Below are positions 28,838 to 38,724 of a DNA stretch of 64,000 nt, piece by piece. Under the pieces are notes generated by a model. The model ran no database searches. It was given only the letters and a program-made list of their open reading frames with translations, and had not been told where the DNA came from. Source of the stretch: Bacillus sp. AFS088145 (GTDB taxonomy: Bacteria > Bacillota > Bacilli > Bacillales > Bacillaceae_G); assembly GCF_002564465.1 (NCBI RefSeq), contig NZ_NUUX01000010.1, positions 151,100-215,099 of the forward strand. Reading direction: 5' to 3'. A program made the translations under genes and the position numbers. How positions within the stretch are numbered: position 1 is the first letter of the stretch; each line of letters starts with the position of its first letter.

Positions 28838-28876
28838 ATGACAGACTAATAACAAAATTTTAGTCTGTCATTTTTC
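28838..28876 (+). terminator. Terminator of ileS
   Basis: Arms AATGACAGACTAA and TTAGTCTGTCATT followed by T-rich sequence, 19 bases after the stop. Confidence 0.88.
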
Positions 28877-28981
28877 TAACGTAAGCATGGGCTCCTATTT
28901 TGTAAATTCAATAGTTTTAGAGGTTTATTAGAATAGCTGTTGAATTAATTAATTAGTGTTGAATGATTTAAGGAGGATTAG

Positions 28982-29167
28982 ATGATTTCTAAAAAGAGCA
29001 TTTATATATATTTGATATACGCATTTTCTTTTGCAACATCGTATTTTTTAGTTAGAGTATTCTTATTTAATGGGGAAATTAACTCAGCATTTGCCGGTTC
29101 TATTGGCGGTGGATTTACTGGATTTTTAATTTCAATTATTTTTGCTAAACCTATTGAAAAAAGATAA
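28982..29167 (+). CDS. Small two-helix membrane protein
   Basis: A 61-residue protein with hydrophobic segments at about 8-27 and 35-55 and a basic tail PIEKR. ATG 28982 lies behind a consensus AAGGAGG with good spacing, which supports expression. No family recognised. Confidence 0.65.
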   Translation: MISKKSIYIYLIYAFSFATSYFLVRVFLFNGEINSAFAGSIGGGFTGFLISIIFAKPIEKR

Positions 29168-29257
29168 TTTTGAAAACGGCTATTCAATTACTCTATGCTT
29201 TAGTTGAACTATTAATAAAGGATGATCATTATTCAATCGATCATCCTCTACTCTACA

Positions 29258-29860
29258 TTAAGTTAATCCAATTAAAAGATAAATGCTAGTTCCCCAAATA
29301 AACAAGGCGGAGAATTTGTTGAATATATTCAATAAACCTCCTGTACTGTCTACCTTCTTCATAACTGAGCCTGCGATCGTTAATCCAAAAAACCAAATCC
29401 AAGATACTGTAATACATGCGATCGTAAAGAAAACTTGTTCCTTTCCGACATATTTTAATGCACTTGTTCCAATTACACCGACTGTATCTAAGATTGCATG
29501 AGGGTTTAATAAGGAAACTGATAAAGCAAAAATGATTTGCTGTCGGCTAGGTAATGCACTGTTTGATTCATTTGCTGCAGGTTTAGATCTCCAAATAACA
29601 TACCCCATGTATATTAAAAACAAAATACCAGCAATCATCAGGCTAATTCTTAGCCATTCAAATTGTAGAACGATAGTGGAAAGTCCGAAAACAGCTAATA
29701 GAATTAAAAAAGTATCGCACACAGCAGCAGTAAAAGTCGCAGGAAGCGCTCGAATTAGTTTTGGTTGTGTGGCACCTTGTGAAAATACAAATACATTCTG
29801 TACCCCTAAAGGTAAAATAAGTCCGAATGCTAAGACTAGACCATGAATAATAGCTTCCAT
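29258..29860 (-). CDS. LysE/ArgO-family amino acid exporter
   Basis: The 200-residue protein has six membrane helices and the LysE-family start LAFGLILPLGVQNVFVFSQGA, with the NPHAILDTVGVIG loop near residue 117 that is typical of LysE/ArgO arginine or lysine exporters. ATG 29860 is preceded by GGGAG; a TTG lies one codon earlier. It diverges from a MocR-type regulator, which suggests that the regulator controls export in response to an amino acid or PLP-related signal. Confidence 0.85.
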   Translation of the reverse strand: MEAIIHGLVLAFGLILPLGVQNVFVFSQGATQPKLIRALPATFTAAVCDTFLILLAVFGLSTIVLQFEWLRISLMIAGILFLIYMGYVIWRSKPAANESNSALPSRQQIIFALSVSLLNPHAILDTVGVIGTSALKYVGKEQVFFTIACITVSWIWFFGLTIAGSVMKKVDSTGGLLNIFNKFSALFIWGTSIYLLIGLT

Positions 29861-29958
29861 CAAATCAACTCCCTTTCAATTACTATCGTACTATGATAAA
29901 ACTAAAAGAAAACAACCAATTGGATGGTTTTATATCCACCCAATTTAGGGGGAGTTAG

Positions 29959-31380
29959 ATGAAATGGAAACCAATTCGTAATTCTCATTTGACTGTTCAA
30001 GAGCAAATTGTAGATTGGATAAAATCTCGTATTGAACGAGGTGATTGGTCTGTTGGCACAAAGATTCCAACACAGCGTCAACTAGCAACGCAATTTAATG
30101 TGAACCGCAGTACCGTACAACTTGCACTTGATGAATTAAGGGCAGATGGTTTGATCGAATCAAAAATGGGTTCAGGGGTATTTGTGGCTAACAATTCTTG
30201 GAACGTACTTTTGAGCAAAAATCAACCAAATTGGCAGAGACATATTGAATCAAGTATTCATAAACCAAACTACCATACGATTCAACTCATAAATGAATAT
30301 GAGCAAATGGATCATATCATACGTCTTGGAACAGGTGAATTATCACCTGAATTACTACCAACTAAACAAATAGAAGATTCGTTAAGAAAAATTTCACTTG
30401 ATTCCAAAGCAATTGGCTATTCATCTCCGCAAGGAAGTGAAAAGCTCCGAGGAATTTTATGTAATTATTTAAAAAAACGTGGTATTGAATCAGCACCAGA
30501 GAACATTTTAATTGTTTCGGGTGCACTTCAAGCACTTCAATTAATTGCAGTTGGACTATTGGAAGAAGGATCCAGTATATTTCAAGAACAATTTTCGTAT
30601 TTAAATTCAGTACATCCCTTCCAATCTAATGGTATGCAAATGATTTCAGTTTCAAGGGTACATCACTTAAAAGATAATTTACGGGCACATAAAGGGAAAA
30701 GGCAATCTATATTCTATTGTGTTCCAACACTAAACAATCCAACGGGCTATAATTGGTCGATGGAAGAAAAGCAAAATCTTTTTAATACATGCAAAGAGCT
30801 ACAAATTCCGATTATTGAAGATGATGTGTATCGCGAATTGCTTTTTGAATCATCAACACCTGCTATAAAATCGTTTGATACTTCAGGACAAGTTCTTTAT
30901 ATAGGGAGTGTATCCAAAACACTAAGTCCAGGATTAAGAATTGGTTGGGTTGTTGCACCTTCACCTGTAATTGAACGATTAGCTGATATTAAAATGCAAA
31001 CAGATTATGGTTCAAGTGCCTTTTCGCAAGAAATCGTATCACACTGGATCTCAAACGGTCTATACGAAAATCATCTTGTTAACCTTCGTGAACAATTGCA
31101 AAAAAGAGCTAAATACGTAGAAGAAATTTTAGAAAAGAAATTTAAAAAAATAGCTTCATGGAAAAAGCCTGAAGGTGGTTTCTACATATGGCTCAGATTT
31201 CACAATCCAATTGTAAATAAGACTTTATTTTTAAAATTACTTAAAGAAAATATATTGATCAATCCAGGTTATATTTACGAACCAAGAGATTTACACCATA
31301 TTCGTCTCTCTTATGCCTACGCTTCGTTGGAAGATTTAAAAAAGGGATTAAATATTTTGCTACAAATAAGCCAACTGTGA
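29959..31380 (+). CDS. MocR-type transcriptional regulator (GntR wHTH + aminotransferase fold)
   Basis: The 473-residue protein has an N-terminal GntR winged helix (about 10-80, TQRQLATQFNVNRSTVQLAL) joined to a fold-type I aminotransferase domain (about 110-470). PLP-binding Lys320 is in GSVSKTLSPGLRIGW, with NNPTGYNWS and EDDVYREL also present. MocR proteins sense an amino acid through PLP and usually regulate the divergent gene, here the LysE/ArgO-like exporter. The ATG follows AGGGGGAG. Confidence 0.9.
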   Translation: MKWKPIRNSHLTVQEQIVDWIKSRIERGDWSVGTKIPTQRQLATQFNVNRSTVQLALDELRADGLIESKMGSGVFVANNSWNVLLSKNQPNWQRHIESSIHKPNYHTIQLINEYEQMDHIIRLGTGELSPELLPTKQIEDSLRKISLDSKAIGYSSPQGSEKLRGILCNYLKKRGIESAPENILIVSGALQALQLIAVGLLEEGSSIFQEQFSYLNSVHPFQSNGMQMISVSRVHHLKDNLRAHKGKRQSIFYCVPTLNNPTGYNWSMEEKQNLFNTCKELQIPIIEDDVYRELLFESSTPAIKSFDTSGQVLYIGSVSKTLSPGLRIGWVVAPSPVIERLADIKMQTDYGSSAFSQEIVSHWISNGLYENHLVNLREQLQKRAKYVEEILEKKFKKIASWKKPEGGFYIWLRFHNPIVNKTLFLKLLKENILINPGYIYEPRDLHHIRLSYAYASLEDLKKGLNILLQISQL

Positions 31381-31426
31381 TCTCATTTAATTGGTCCCTT
31401 TTAATGAAGAATTTTGAACAGTAATA

Positions 31427-31454
31427 AAGAGCACCGAGATCTCGATGCTCTTTG
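31427..31454. terminator. Terminator between the MocR gene and P450 gene
   Basis: Arms AAAGAGCA(C)CGAG and CTCGATGCTCTTT, convergent genes on either side. Confidence 0.8.
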
Positions 31455-31533
31455 TTATGTTATATATTGTTCTACAACATAGTAAATTAAAATTTAATTT
31501 CTGTCTGGAAAAGTACACAATTTACGTGAAACT

Positions 31534-32739
31534 TCATTGAATACTTGCCTGAATCTTCAAGCTTTCAAACCCTCGAAAAGCAACATTTTTACGGCGAGTC
31601 GGCTCCTCAATTAGAACTGGGTTAACTAAATGTCTAATCAGTTTTTCAATTGCAATTTGTCCTTCTAATCTAGCAAGTGGGGCACCTAAGCAGAAATGCG
31701 GGCCGGATGAAAATGATAAATGTTTTATATTTTTTCGAGTGATATCAAATGTTTCGGGATTAGTTGTGACTGTTGGATCGTAATTGGCTCCACCTAATGA
31801 AACCATAAGGTAATCGCCTTTTTTAATCGAATTTCCAGCGAACTCAAAGTCTTCTCTAGCCCACCTTGATGTAAAAATAACGGGTGATTCATATCTTAAT
31901 ATTTCTTCAATAGCTGAAGGGATTAACGTTAAATTATTTTTTAATAGCCCAAATTGCTCAGGATGTTTTAATAATAAATAATAACCATTCGTGATTAAAT
32001 TAACAGTCGTTTCATGACCTGCTATTAATAAAAGAAGACAACTTGCGATCATTTCATCTTCACTTAATTTATCACCAGATTCCTCTGCAAAAATTAAATT
32101 ACTGATTAAATCCTCTTTAGGTTCTATTCTTCTTTTAGATATAAGATTTCTGAAATAATTAGAAGCATCAAGAATATCCTTTGATACTAACTCTAAATCT
32201 TCCATAGTCGTATTAAAATCAATAAATTTAATAAATGCATCTGACCAATTACGAAATAAATCTCGATCTTCTTTAGGAACACCTAATAAGTCAGTTATGA
32301 CAAATACAGGTAATAGATATGAAAAATCACGTATTAGTTCGTGGGTAAATTTTCCCTTCATATTTGCTATTAAATAATCTGCAATTTCATTTACCGAAGT
32401 TCGTAAATTTTCAACCATTCTTGGAGAAAAGGCTTTGTTCACGAGATTTCTTAATCTTGTATGATCAGGAGCATCTCGAAATAACATCATTTTTCGGTTT
32501 ATTGCAATTGCAGGCATAACACTTTCAGGTATTTTTTCAGGTGGAGTGACTTTGGTTGCATCTTTTATAAAACGGGGGTCTTTTAGCATGATTTCTGCTT
32601 CTCTATAGCCTGTTACTAGCCATCCAGTTCTCTGAAAAAGCTCCGTATAAAGCAAAGGACTTATTTTTCTAGCGTTACTAAAATACGAATATGGGTCTTT
32701 GTAAAATTGCTGTGGATTCACTTTTAATTGATTGTTCAT
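31534..32739 (-). CDS. Cytochrome P450
   Basis: The 401-residue soluble bacterial P450 has the I-helix AGHETTVNLI, the K-helix EEILRYESPV and the heme-binding loop FSSGPHFCLGAPLARLEG with axial Cys350. No membrane anchor is present. The protein resembles the CYP107/CYP109 type of Bacillus, which hydroxylate fatty acids, steroids or polyketides; no redox partner or biosynthetic neighbour is visible, so the substrate is open. ATG 32739 follows AAGGGAG. Confidence 0.92.
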   Translation of the reverse strand: MNNQLKVNPQQFYKDPYSYFSNARKISPLLYTELFQRTGWLVTGYREAEIMLKDPRFIKDATKVTPPEKIPESVMPAIAINRKMMLFRDAPDHTRLRNLVNKAFSPRMVENLRTSVNEIADYLIANMKGKFTHELIRDFSYLLPVFVITDLLGVPKEDRDLFRNWSDAFIKFIDFNTTMEDLELVSKDILDASNYFRNLISKRRIEPKEDLISNLIFAEESGDKLSEDEMIASCLLLLIAGHETTVNLITNGYYLLLKHPEQFGLLKNNLTLIPSAIEEILRYESPVIFTSRWAREDFEFAGNSIKKGDYLMVSLGGANYDPTVTTNPETFDITRKNIKHLSFSSGPHFCLGAPLARLEGQIAIEKLIRHLVNPVLIEEPTRRKNVAFRGFESLKIQASIQ

Positions 32740-32995
32740 GTAACTGTTCTCCCTTATGAATGAAATGAGTCTATTTATTTCTATTTCTGTGAAAATGGAT
32801 TATTCCCAAATTTTGGATAATACAAAAAAAGATACTTTTGTACAGAATGATTTTCATGAGGAATTAGGTATAAATGAATAAGAAATAAATCAAAAAAAAA
32901 TTAAGAAAATTAAATCATGATTTATGGTAAAATAAGGTACTTCAAGTAAACAAACTGAGTTTAAGAGATTATTCGACGTATAAGAAAGGGGTAAC

Positions 32996-33541
32996 ATGAT
33001 GGATTTTCCAATTTTAGAAACAGAAAGATTATCTTTAGTACAAATTACACAAAAAAATGTTGATGAGATTTTTTCCATTTTTTCAAATGAAGAGGTAACT
33101 AAATACTATGGTATGAACCCCTTTACTGAAAAAGATCAAGCGGTTAAAATGATAGATTCCTTTCAAACTAGATTTGAAAACCAACAAGGAATGCGCTTTG
33201 GAATCGTTGAAACAGAATCAAAAAAATTAATCGGAACCATTGGTTTAAATAATTTAGTCTTACACGCAAGAAGAACGGAAATTGGATATGATTTATTACC
33301 TGAATATTGGAGAAAAGGATATATGTCAGAAGCAATTAAAGAAATTACATCATATTGCTTTGATAAATTAGGAATCTATCGAATAGGAGCTATTATTTTT
33401 CCAAATAATACAGCATCATCTACTTTAGTAAAGAAGTTAGGGTTTCAAAAAGAAGGATTACTGAGAGGCTATTTAGTTCAAGGGAATCAGTCTCATGATT
33501 TAAATATATTTTCTCTCATTAAACCTGATTGGAAAAAATAA
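32996..33541 (+). CDS. GNAT acetyltransferase, RimJ/RimL type
   Basis: The 181-residue protein begins with the RimJ/RimL motif LETERLSLVQI and has the acetyl-CoA site IGYDLLPEYWRKGYMSEAI (about 101-119) and a FPNNTASSTLVKKLGF segment near the end. It should acetylate an N-terminal or amino-group substrate. Two adjacent ATG codons (32996, 32999) follow AAAGGGG. It stands alone upstream of a HAD phosphatase gene. Confidence 0.85.
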   Translation: MMDFPILETERLSLVQITQKNVDEIFSIFSNEEVTKYYGMNPFTEKDQAVKMIDSFQTRFENQQGMRFGIVETESKKLIGTIGLNNLVLHARRTEIGYDLLPEYWRKGYMSEAIKEITSYCFDKLGIYRIGAIIFPNNTASSTLVKKLGFQKEGLLRGYLVQGNQSHDLNIFSLIKPDWKK

Positions 33542-33611
33542 AACGAACAATAGTAAACTGAAATAACCATAATATAGTAAAAATGTCCAATTAAGGAAAA
33601 GGAGAAATGGA

Positions 33612-34268
33612 ATGATTAAGGCTGTAATATTTGATTTTGATGGTTTAATTGTCGATACTGAGTCTGTATGGTTCGAAGCATATAATGAGGTACTACAACG
33701 GTATGAAGTGGAGTTAACTCTTCAAAAGTTTTCAGAAGTTGTAGGAACAAGTGATGAAATTTTATTCGATTTTATAAATTCAAATTTAAAAGAACCAATT
33801 GAAAAAGAACTGATTGAACAAATGGCTAAAGAGCTAGTTGATGAGAAACTACTCGAGCCCGCACTAAGAGAAAGTGTAGAAGACTATTTAATTTCAGCAA
33901 AAAATGCGGGATTACAAATAGCATTGGCTTCTAGCTCATCGAGAGAATGGGTAGAAAGCTTCTTAAAAAAATTAAATATTTATGAATACTTTTCAGTAAT
34001 TAAGACGAAGAATGATGTAAAGAAAGTTAAACCAGATCCGGAGCTATATTTAAAAGCAATTGAGGAAATTGGAGTTCAAGCATCAGAGGCTGTCGCATTT
34101 GAAGATTCGTTAAATGGATTAATCGCTGCAACGAAAGCAGGATTACACTGTGTAATTGTTCCGAATCAAGTGACATCACATTTAGAGTTTGAGAATCATA
34201 GTTTAAGATTATCATCGATGGCAGAAAAAACTTTAGAAGATGTAATTAAGCATATAACAAACAAGTAA
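33612..34268 (+). CDS. HAD-family phosphatase (beta-phosphoglucomutase-like)
   Basis: The 218-residue HAD hydrolase has motif I FDFDGLIVDTE (nucleophile Asp8, acid/base Asp10), a helical cap domain at about 15-80, motif II as ALASSSSREW near 100, and motif IV as AFEDSLNGLIAA near 160. It fits the YhcW/phosphoglycolate phosphatase-like subfamily; the substrate is not predictable. The ATG lies behind AAAGGAG. Confidence 0.88.
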   Translation: MIKAVIFDFDGLIVDTESVWFEAYNEVLQRYEVELTLQKFSEVVGTSDEILFDFINSNLKEPIEKELIEQMAKELVDEKLLEPALRESVEDYLISAKNAGLQIALASSSSREWVESFLKKLNIYEYFSVIKTKNDVKKVKPDPELYLKAIEEIGVQASEAVAFEDSLNGLIAATKAGLHCVIVPNQVTSHLEFENHSLRLSSMAEKTLEDVIKHITNK

Positions 34269-34286
34269 TATTGATTAAAAATAGTA

Positions 34287-34318
34287 AAACCATTCCAAAA
34301 AAATGGAATGGTTTTTTT
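34287..34318. terminator. Terminator between HAD and MFS genes
   Basis: Arms AAACCATTCC and GGAATGGTTT with flanking A-run and T-run, serving convergent genes. Confidence 0.88.
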
Positions 34319-34320
34319 AG

Positions 34321-35835
34321 TTAAATAGAATTCACTTCTTCTACTTCCCTTGCTTCATCTTTCTTTATTAAAATTTCCTTTTTCAGACCCCAACAAATTA
34401 AAAATGTTAAAATGGCGAGTACGAAAGATACCCAATATAAATCCTGGAATGCATGAGAAAAGACTGTTTTTACTTTTTCAAGTAAATTAGGATCAAGATT
34501 AGACGGAATCATACCATTTTGTACATTTTTTAGTTGTAGCAATTGAGCCATAGTAAGACTTCCAGCTAATGATTTCATCCCTGATGTAATTTTAGAGGCT
34601 AATAGAGAACCAAATAAACTAAAGCCAATCGTCATACCAATGGATTGAAATAACATAACGGCAGATTGAGCAATCCCTACATTTTCCTTTTCAACTGATT
34701 CTTGAACAATTAATGCATTGTTAAATAGTGCACCGAATCCAAGTCCAAGAATAATGAAATAAATTACGAATGTAATAATTGAAGTGTGAGCCGTAATACC
34801 TGTCAGTAAATAGAAACCGATCATGGGAATAATAAATGATACACCGTAAATATTTCGATAAGAGAATTTATTCATTACTCGACCAGCAACTACACTTGCA
34901 CCCATCGCACCAACCATAATTGGTAAATTTAAATAGCCAGATTCAGTAGGTGTTAAACCGAGTACATTTTGCGAGAAGAATGGGAAAGATGAAAGTGACC
35001 CCATTATCGCAAGAACAAATACAAATACAAGAGCCGAAATGACAACAAAGTTTCTATTTTTAAATAAGTGCAATGGGATAATTGGTTCTTTTGCTTTTGA
35101 CTCTACAAATATAAATAAACCAAGTAAAACGGTTCCTAAAATTAGTAAACCGATCATTTTAGGATCACTCCAAACATATCCTTCTGTTTGATGAAGTACA
35201 GGAGTAAGCAGATAACTGATTAACGTGGTAACTAGTAAAATCCCACCAAACCAGTCGATATTGATTTTTTTGTCTACTTTCGTTTCGTTTAATCCGATTG
35301 CTAATAAAATTGCAGCTAAAACTCCAACTGGAATATTTACTAAGAAGATCCAGTGCCATGAAATATGCTGTACAAAATATCCTCCAATGAGCGGTCCAAG
35401 TAGTTGAGGTATAAACATAACAGCACCGAAAATACCTTGTAGCTTAGCACGCTGTTCAACTGGGAAACTGTCTCCAAAAATGACCATCGCAAGTGGCATT
35501 AACCCACCGGCACCAATCCCTTGAATCCCACGACCAATTAAAAGGACTTCCATAGAATGAGCCGTACCACTAATAATTGAGCCTGCCATAAATAATCCCA
35601 TACTAAATAAATATATTTTTTTTCGACCATATAAATCCGCAAGTTTACCGAGTATTGCCATAAAGGAGGTCATCGAAAGCATGTAAACTCCACCAACCCA
35701 ACCGTAAAGCGCTAAACCTCCTAAATCTCTAATAATTGTTGGCATAGCTGTTGAAACGACTGTCTCATCAAGTTCTGAGAAGATGACTCCAATCATTAGT
35801 CCTATTAATATAAGAGTCTTGTTATTTTCTTTCAT
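34321..35835 (-). CDS. MFS multidrug exporter, DHA2 (14-TM) type
   Basis: The 504-residue protein has 14 predicted membrane helices. It shows DHA2 motifs: ELDETVVSTAMPTIIRDLGG in helix 1, GKLADLYGRKKIYLFS (motif A, about 61-76), GRGIQGIGAGGLMPLAM and LGPLIGGYFVQHISWHWIFLVNIP (antiporter motif C region). It likely exports hydrophobic or cationic drugs by proton antiport. No regulator gene is adjacent. ATG 35835 follows GGGAGG. Confidence 0.9.
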   Translation of the reverse strand: MKENNKTLILIGLMIGVIFSELDETVVSTAMPTIIRDLGGLALYGWVGGVYMLSMTSFMAILGKLADLYGRKKIYLFSMGLFMAGSIISGTAHSMEVLLIGRGIQGIGAGGLMPLAMVIFGDSFPVEQRAKLQGIFGAVMFIPQLLGPLIGGYFVQHISWHWIFLVNIPVGVLAAILLAIGLNETKVDKKINIDWFGGILLVTTLISYLLTPVLHQTEGYVWSDPKMIGLLILGTVLLGLFIFVESKAKEPIIPLHLFKNRNFVVISALVFVFVLAIMGSLSSFPFFSQNVLGLTPTESGYLNLPIMVGAMGASVVAGRVMNKFSYRNIYGVSFIIPMIGFYLLTGITAHTSIITFVIYFIILGLGFGALFNNALIVQESVEKENVGIAQSAVMLFQSIGMTIGFSLFGSLLASKITSGMKSLAGSLTMAQLLQLKNVQNGMIPSNLDPNLLEKVKTVFSHAFQDLYWVSFVLAILTFLICWGLKKEILIKKDEAREVEEVNSI

Positions 35836-36061
35836 CCTTTACCTCCCTATGACCTTTCAATATTATTCAATTGATTCATTGAATACTTAAAAAAGAAGAA
35901 CTTGTTATAGGTTAAAGCTAATGGGAATGAAGCTTTTAAAGTTAAATTCTAAGCATAGTAATTTTATAATTTATCGTTTTAAATCTTTTTGATACTTTAT
36001 ATCCAAATTTAAAGATGAAATCCAAATTTCAAGTAAAAAATTCATTTTTACCATTTTTCAT

Positions 36062-36187
36062 CTACATTAATTTATTCTTTACTTCGTTTAAAAATCCTTT
36101 AGGTAGTAACGATCTTCTTTTTGGTTGTTTGAAATCTATAAATAATTGTGCAGGCTGAGTTTTATTTAATGGAATAATTATGGCTGG
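36062..36187 (-). pseudogene. Possible gene remnant (C-terminal fragment)
   Basis: The minus strand is open for about 40 codons ending TAG at 36062, reading PLNKTQPAQLFIDFKQPKRR then SLLPKGFLNEVKNKLM, without a start codon or ribosome site. It looks like the end of a lost gene, though chance is possible. The rest of 35836-36180 is AT-rich with nothing else recognisable. Confidence 0.25.
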
Positions 36188-36650
36188 TTTAAGCTGTGGG
36201 ATGGTCGTTGGTGCGATTGCTATTGGAAGATTAAAAAAACGTTTCAGTATGGGATTTTAACTTGCTATTTCAACAATCGGACAGGTTATTCCGCCATTTT
36301 TATTAATAGTTTCTAAGGATCCAATTGTAATTTTATTTACTCAATTTATTGTTGGATTTTTACTGATAGCATGGAATATTCAAACAGTGACTCTAAGACA
36401 GTTAATTGTTCCCAATCATCTTTTAGGGAGGTGTACCAGTCTATTTAGAATGATTGCTTGGTTAACTATTCCGTTGGGTACAACTATTGCAGGTGTTTTA
36501 TCAGTTTTTTTTGAAGCATCTTTTTACTTTTTAATTGCAGGATGTGTACTTGGAGTGGTGTGCCTAATTTTCATATGCTCTAAGTTATATAGTTTAGATG
36601 AAGAAGATATTGAGGCAAATACTTTACAAACTGCATCAACTAATAATTGA
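36180..36650 (+). pseudogene. MFS transporter remnant (C-terminal half)
   Basis: One frame runs from 36180 to 36650 with an in-frame TAA at 36258-36260. It encodes MAGLSCGMVVGAIAIGRLKK before the stop and about 130 further residues of MFS-type helices (LAISTIGQVIPPFLLIV, AWNIQTVTLRQLIVPNHLLG, RMIAWLTIPLGTTIAGVLS). The motif after the stop is typical of the second half of 12-TM exporters. The N-terminal half is missing, so this is a decayed gene, not a short functional one. Confidence 0.8.
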
Positions 36651-36740
36651 TATTGTCATTGCTCAAAAGAACCAACTTTATACATATCTATAATGTATAA
36701 TAAATTTACATAATCTCAGAAAGTGAAAGTTGGTATTTAA

Positions 36741-37304
36741 GTGAGTAAAATTATTTTATATTTATTTTACATAAACCTTACATGGCATATCATTCATTCA
36801 ATATATAGTAATTGGGGACAATTTAGTCCAGAAAAACTAGTATATGATTCGTTAACAATAATAGTAGATTTAATCTTTATATGGCTCATACTAAAAACAA
36901 AAAAGACTAGAAAAAATTTAACTAGGTTTGAGCATTTTCATAATGAAGCATTTAATGCGGAGAAAAGAAAAGAATTTGAGAAAGCTATTCAAATTAGAAA
37001 TGAAGGTTTAAAGATTACAGCATTAAATGCTCTACAACGTGCGGATTTACATGTAGGTAATGGAGGTACTTATCTTAATTTAGATGATTTTATAAATGCT
37101 ACTAACTGCTTTGATAAGGCATTTGATCTAATTAAACATGAGAAAATTCCTTACGATAAACAATATATAGAAATCATTGAAAGTTATGTAAAAGCTAATA
37201 GAAAAGAAGATGCTATTAAGTTGGTAGAAGAATTGATGGATAGACAATCTTATAATAAAAAATTCAAAAGATTACAACCTGTAAGAGATAAATTACTAAT
37301 GTAA
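36741..37304 (+). CDS. Membrane-anchored TPR-like protein
   Basis: The 187-residue product starts at GTG. It has two membrane helices (about 3-19 and 34-52), a basic linker (KTKKTRKNLTR) and a cytoplasmic helical region with TPR-like repeats (AEKRKEFEKAIQIRNEGLKI, DDFINATNCFDKAFDLI, ANRKEDAIKLVEELM). TPR regions bind partner proteins; none is identifiable. It is the first gene of the cassette-like region and is followed 37 bases later by DHR copy 1. The ribosome site is weak. Confidence 0.7.
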   Translation: MSKIILYLFYINLTWHIIHSIYSNWGQFSPEKLVYDSLTIIVDLIFIWLILKTKKTRKNLTRFEHFHNEAFNAEKRKEFEKAIQIRNEGLKITALNALQRADLHVGNGGTYLNLDDFINATNCFDKAFDLIKHEKIPYDKQYIEIIESYVKANRKEDAIKLVEELMDRQSYNKKFKRLQPVRDKLLM

Positions 37305-37340
37305 TTTTATGGATAACTATAAGTGGTTATTATTAAAAAT

Positions 37341-37417
37341 AAAAGCTTCTTGAACAACAAGATCGGCTATTTAGTCGATTTTTTTTATTCAACAAAATGG
37401 CAGATTAGTTGAATAAG
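37341..37417 (+). repeat. DHR copy 1 (hairpin 1 degenerate, terminator, hairpin 2)
   Basis: GCTTCTTGAACAACAAGATCGGC, then a GATCGGCT/AGTCGATT terminator with T-run, then TTATTCAAC...TGGCAG...GTTGAATAAG. The left arm of hairpin 1 is missing. It lies between the TPR-like gene and the gene at 37465. Confidence 0.8.
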
Positions 37418-37464
37418 AACTTAGATAATTATGCTATTATTAGACTTAAGTTAGGGGGAGAAAT

Positions 37465-37677
37465 ATGGATGACAAATTGATGGAAACGCCCTTTCCAGAA
37501 CTTATCTCCAAATTAGCAGTTGCACCTTTATTTATAGTAGTGGTAATTATGGCTATTGGAAATGTAATACTGAATAGAAAAGATAAAGGATGTTTTAATT
37601 TCCTTTCGATAATTGGATCCTGGTTATACATATGTATATATCTATTAGCGCTATATTTCTATTTTTTTGGAGAATAA
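37465..37677 (+). CDS. Small two-helix membrane protein (cassette gene)
   Basis: The 70-residue protein has two membrane segments (about 14-33 and 44-66) joined by the basic turn NRKDKG. ATG 37465 follows AGGGGGAG. DHR copies lie 47 bases upstream and 7 bases downstream. No family recognised. Confidence 0.7.
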   Translation: MDDKLMETPFPELISKLAVAPLFIVVVIMAIGNVILNRKDKGCFNFLSIIGSWLYICIYLLALYFYFFGE

Positions 37678-37684
37678 GCAGCTT

Positions 37685-37775
37685 TTTCAACTAACGCGCT
37701 GCTTTAGTTGAACAACATGATCGGCTTTGTAGCCGATTTTTTTTATTAAGCTAAATGGCAGTATAGTTCAATAAG
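37685..37775 (+). repeat. DHR copy 2 (complete)
   Basis: Hairpin 1 TTCAACTAACGCGCTGC then TTTAGTTGAAC; terminator GATCGGCT TTGT AGCCGATT with T-run (37719-37745); hairpin 2 AAGCTAAATGGCAGTATAG then TTCAATAAG. Confidence 0.88.
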
Positions 37776-37833
37776 AAAAACAATGGTTTTTATGATATCT
37801 TTTATTATATGAACATCTTGGGGGATAACATTT

Positions 37834-38691
37834 ATGAAGAATTTTAAGCCAACGTTTTACAAAAATGTTGATGATATCGCAGGTGAACACGATTTTTTTA
37901 AGATTAGCATAGATTATAACGGGAATCTGGTTTTGCTAACAGAAAAGGAAGAAAAGGGGAAATATCTATATAAAATTTTTCATTTTATAAGTGGAGAAAC
38001 AAGAATCATTCAAATCCCTTCTGTTTCTTACTCTTTTGAATTTGCACAACCAATTGAGGAAAATTGGTTACTGGTTAGTTCGCGAATTGACGATGATGAA
38101 GGTCCAATTAACAATGCAACTATTTATGACGTTCAAGGCAACGCTTTAGATACTTTCTCATTTGGTGATGCTATTGAAGATGTGCAAACTACTAAAAACT
38201 CAGAAATATGGGTGAGTTATTTTGATGAAAATATGGATTATGGATTAAGATGCTTTAATATTCAAGGATTAGAAACATTTAATTATATAGATTTTGTTAA
38301 AAAATCAAATAATGAAATTCCTTATATTGCTGATTGCTATGCTTTAAATGTTACTTCAGATGAAACAGTTTTTATTTACTATTACAATGAATTTCCCTTA
38401 GTGAAAATTGAAAAAGATACTTATGAAATATTTAAAAATATCCCCATTCAAGGCAGCCATGCATTTGCTATCAAGAATGATTTTGCTTTGTTCAGTCATG
38501 ATTATGGCAGTAAAGGCGAGGTATATTTGTATTCGTTACATAATAGGAGTAAGAAAAAAATTTATACTATGGATCAAGAAGGTAAATCTCTAAACTATAA
38601 ACATGCAGTAGGTAGAGATAATAAATTATTCTTAACAAAGGATAAAGTTATTTATCTAATAGAATTAGAAAATATATTAAGTGAAATTTAA
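37834..38691 (+). CDS. Hypothetical beta-propeller-like protein (cassette gene)
   Basis: The 285-residue soluble acidic protein has no signal peptide and is rich in short beta strands with repeating aromatic/Asp turns (ISIDYNGNLVLLTEKEE, ENWLLVSSRIDDDEGPINNA, SEIWVSYFDENMDYGLRCFN). This periodicity suggests a WD40- or YncE-like propeller. No catalytic motif is seen. ATG follows GGGGGATAA. It lies between DHR copies 2 and 3. Confidence 0.7.
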   Translation: MKNFKPTFYKNVDDIAGEHDFFKISIDYNGNLVLLTEKEEKGKYLYKIFHFISGETRIIQIPSVSYSFEFAQPIEENWLLVSSRIDDDEGPINNATIYDVQGNALDTFSFGDAIEDVQTTKNSEIWVSYFDENMDYGLRCFNIQGLETFNYIDFVKKSNNEIPYIADCYALNVTSDETVFIYYYNEFPLVKIEKDTYEIFKNIPIQGSHAFAIKNDFALFSHDYGSKGEVYLYSLHNRSKKKIYTMDQEGKSLNYKHAVGRDNKLFLTKDKVIYLIELENILSEI

Positions 38692-38724
38692 TTTTAAGTT
38701 TTCAAAAGAGGATATGAACTATTC

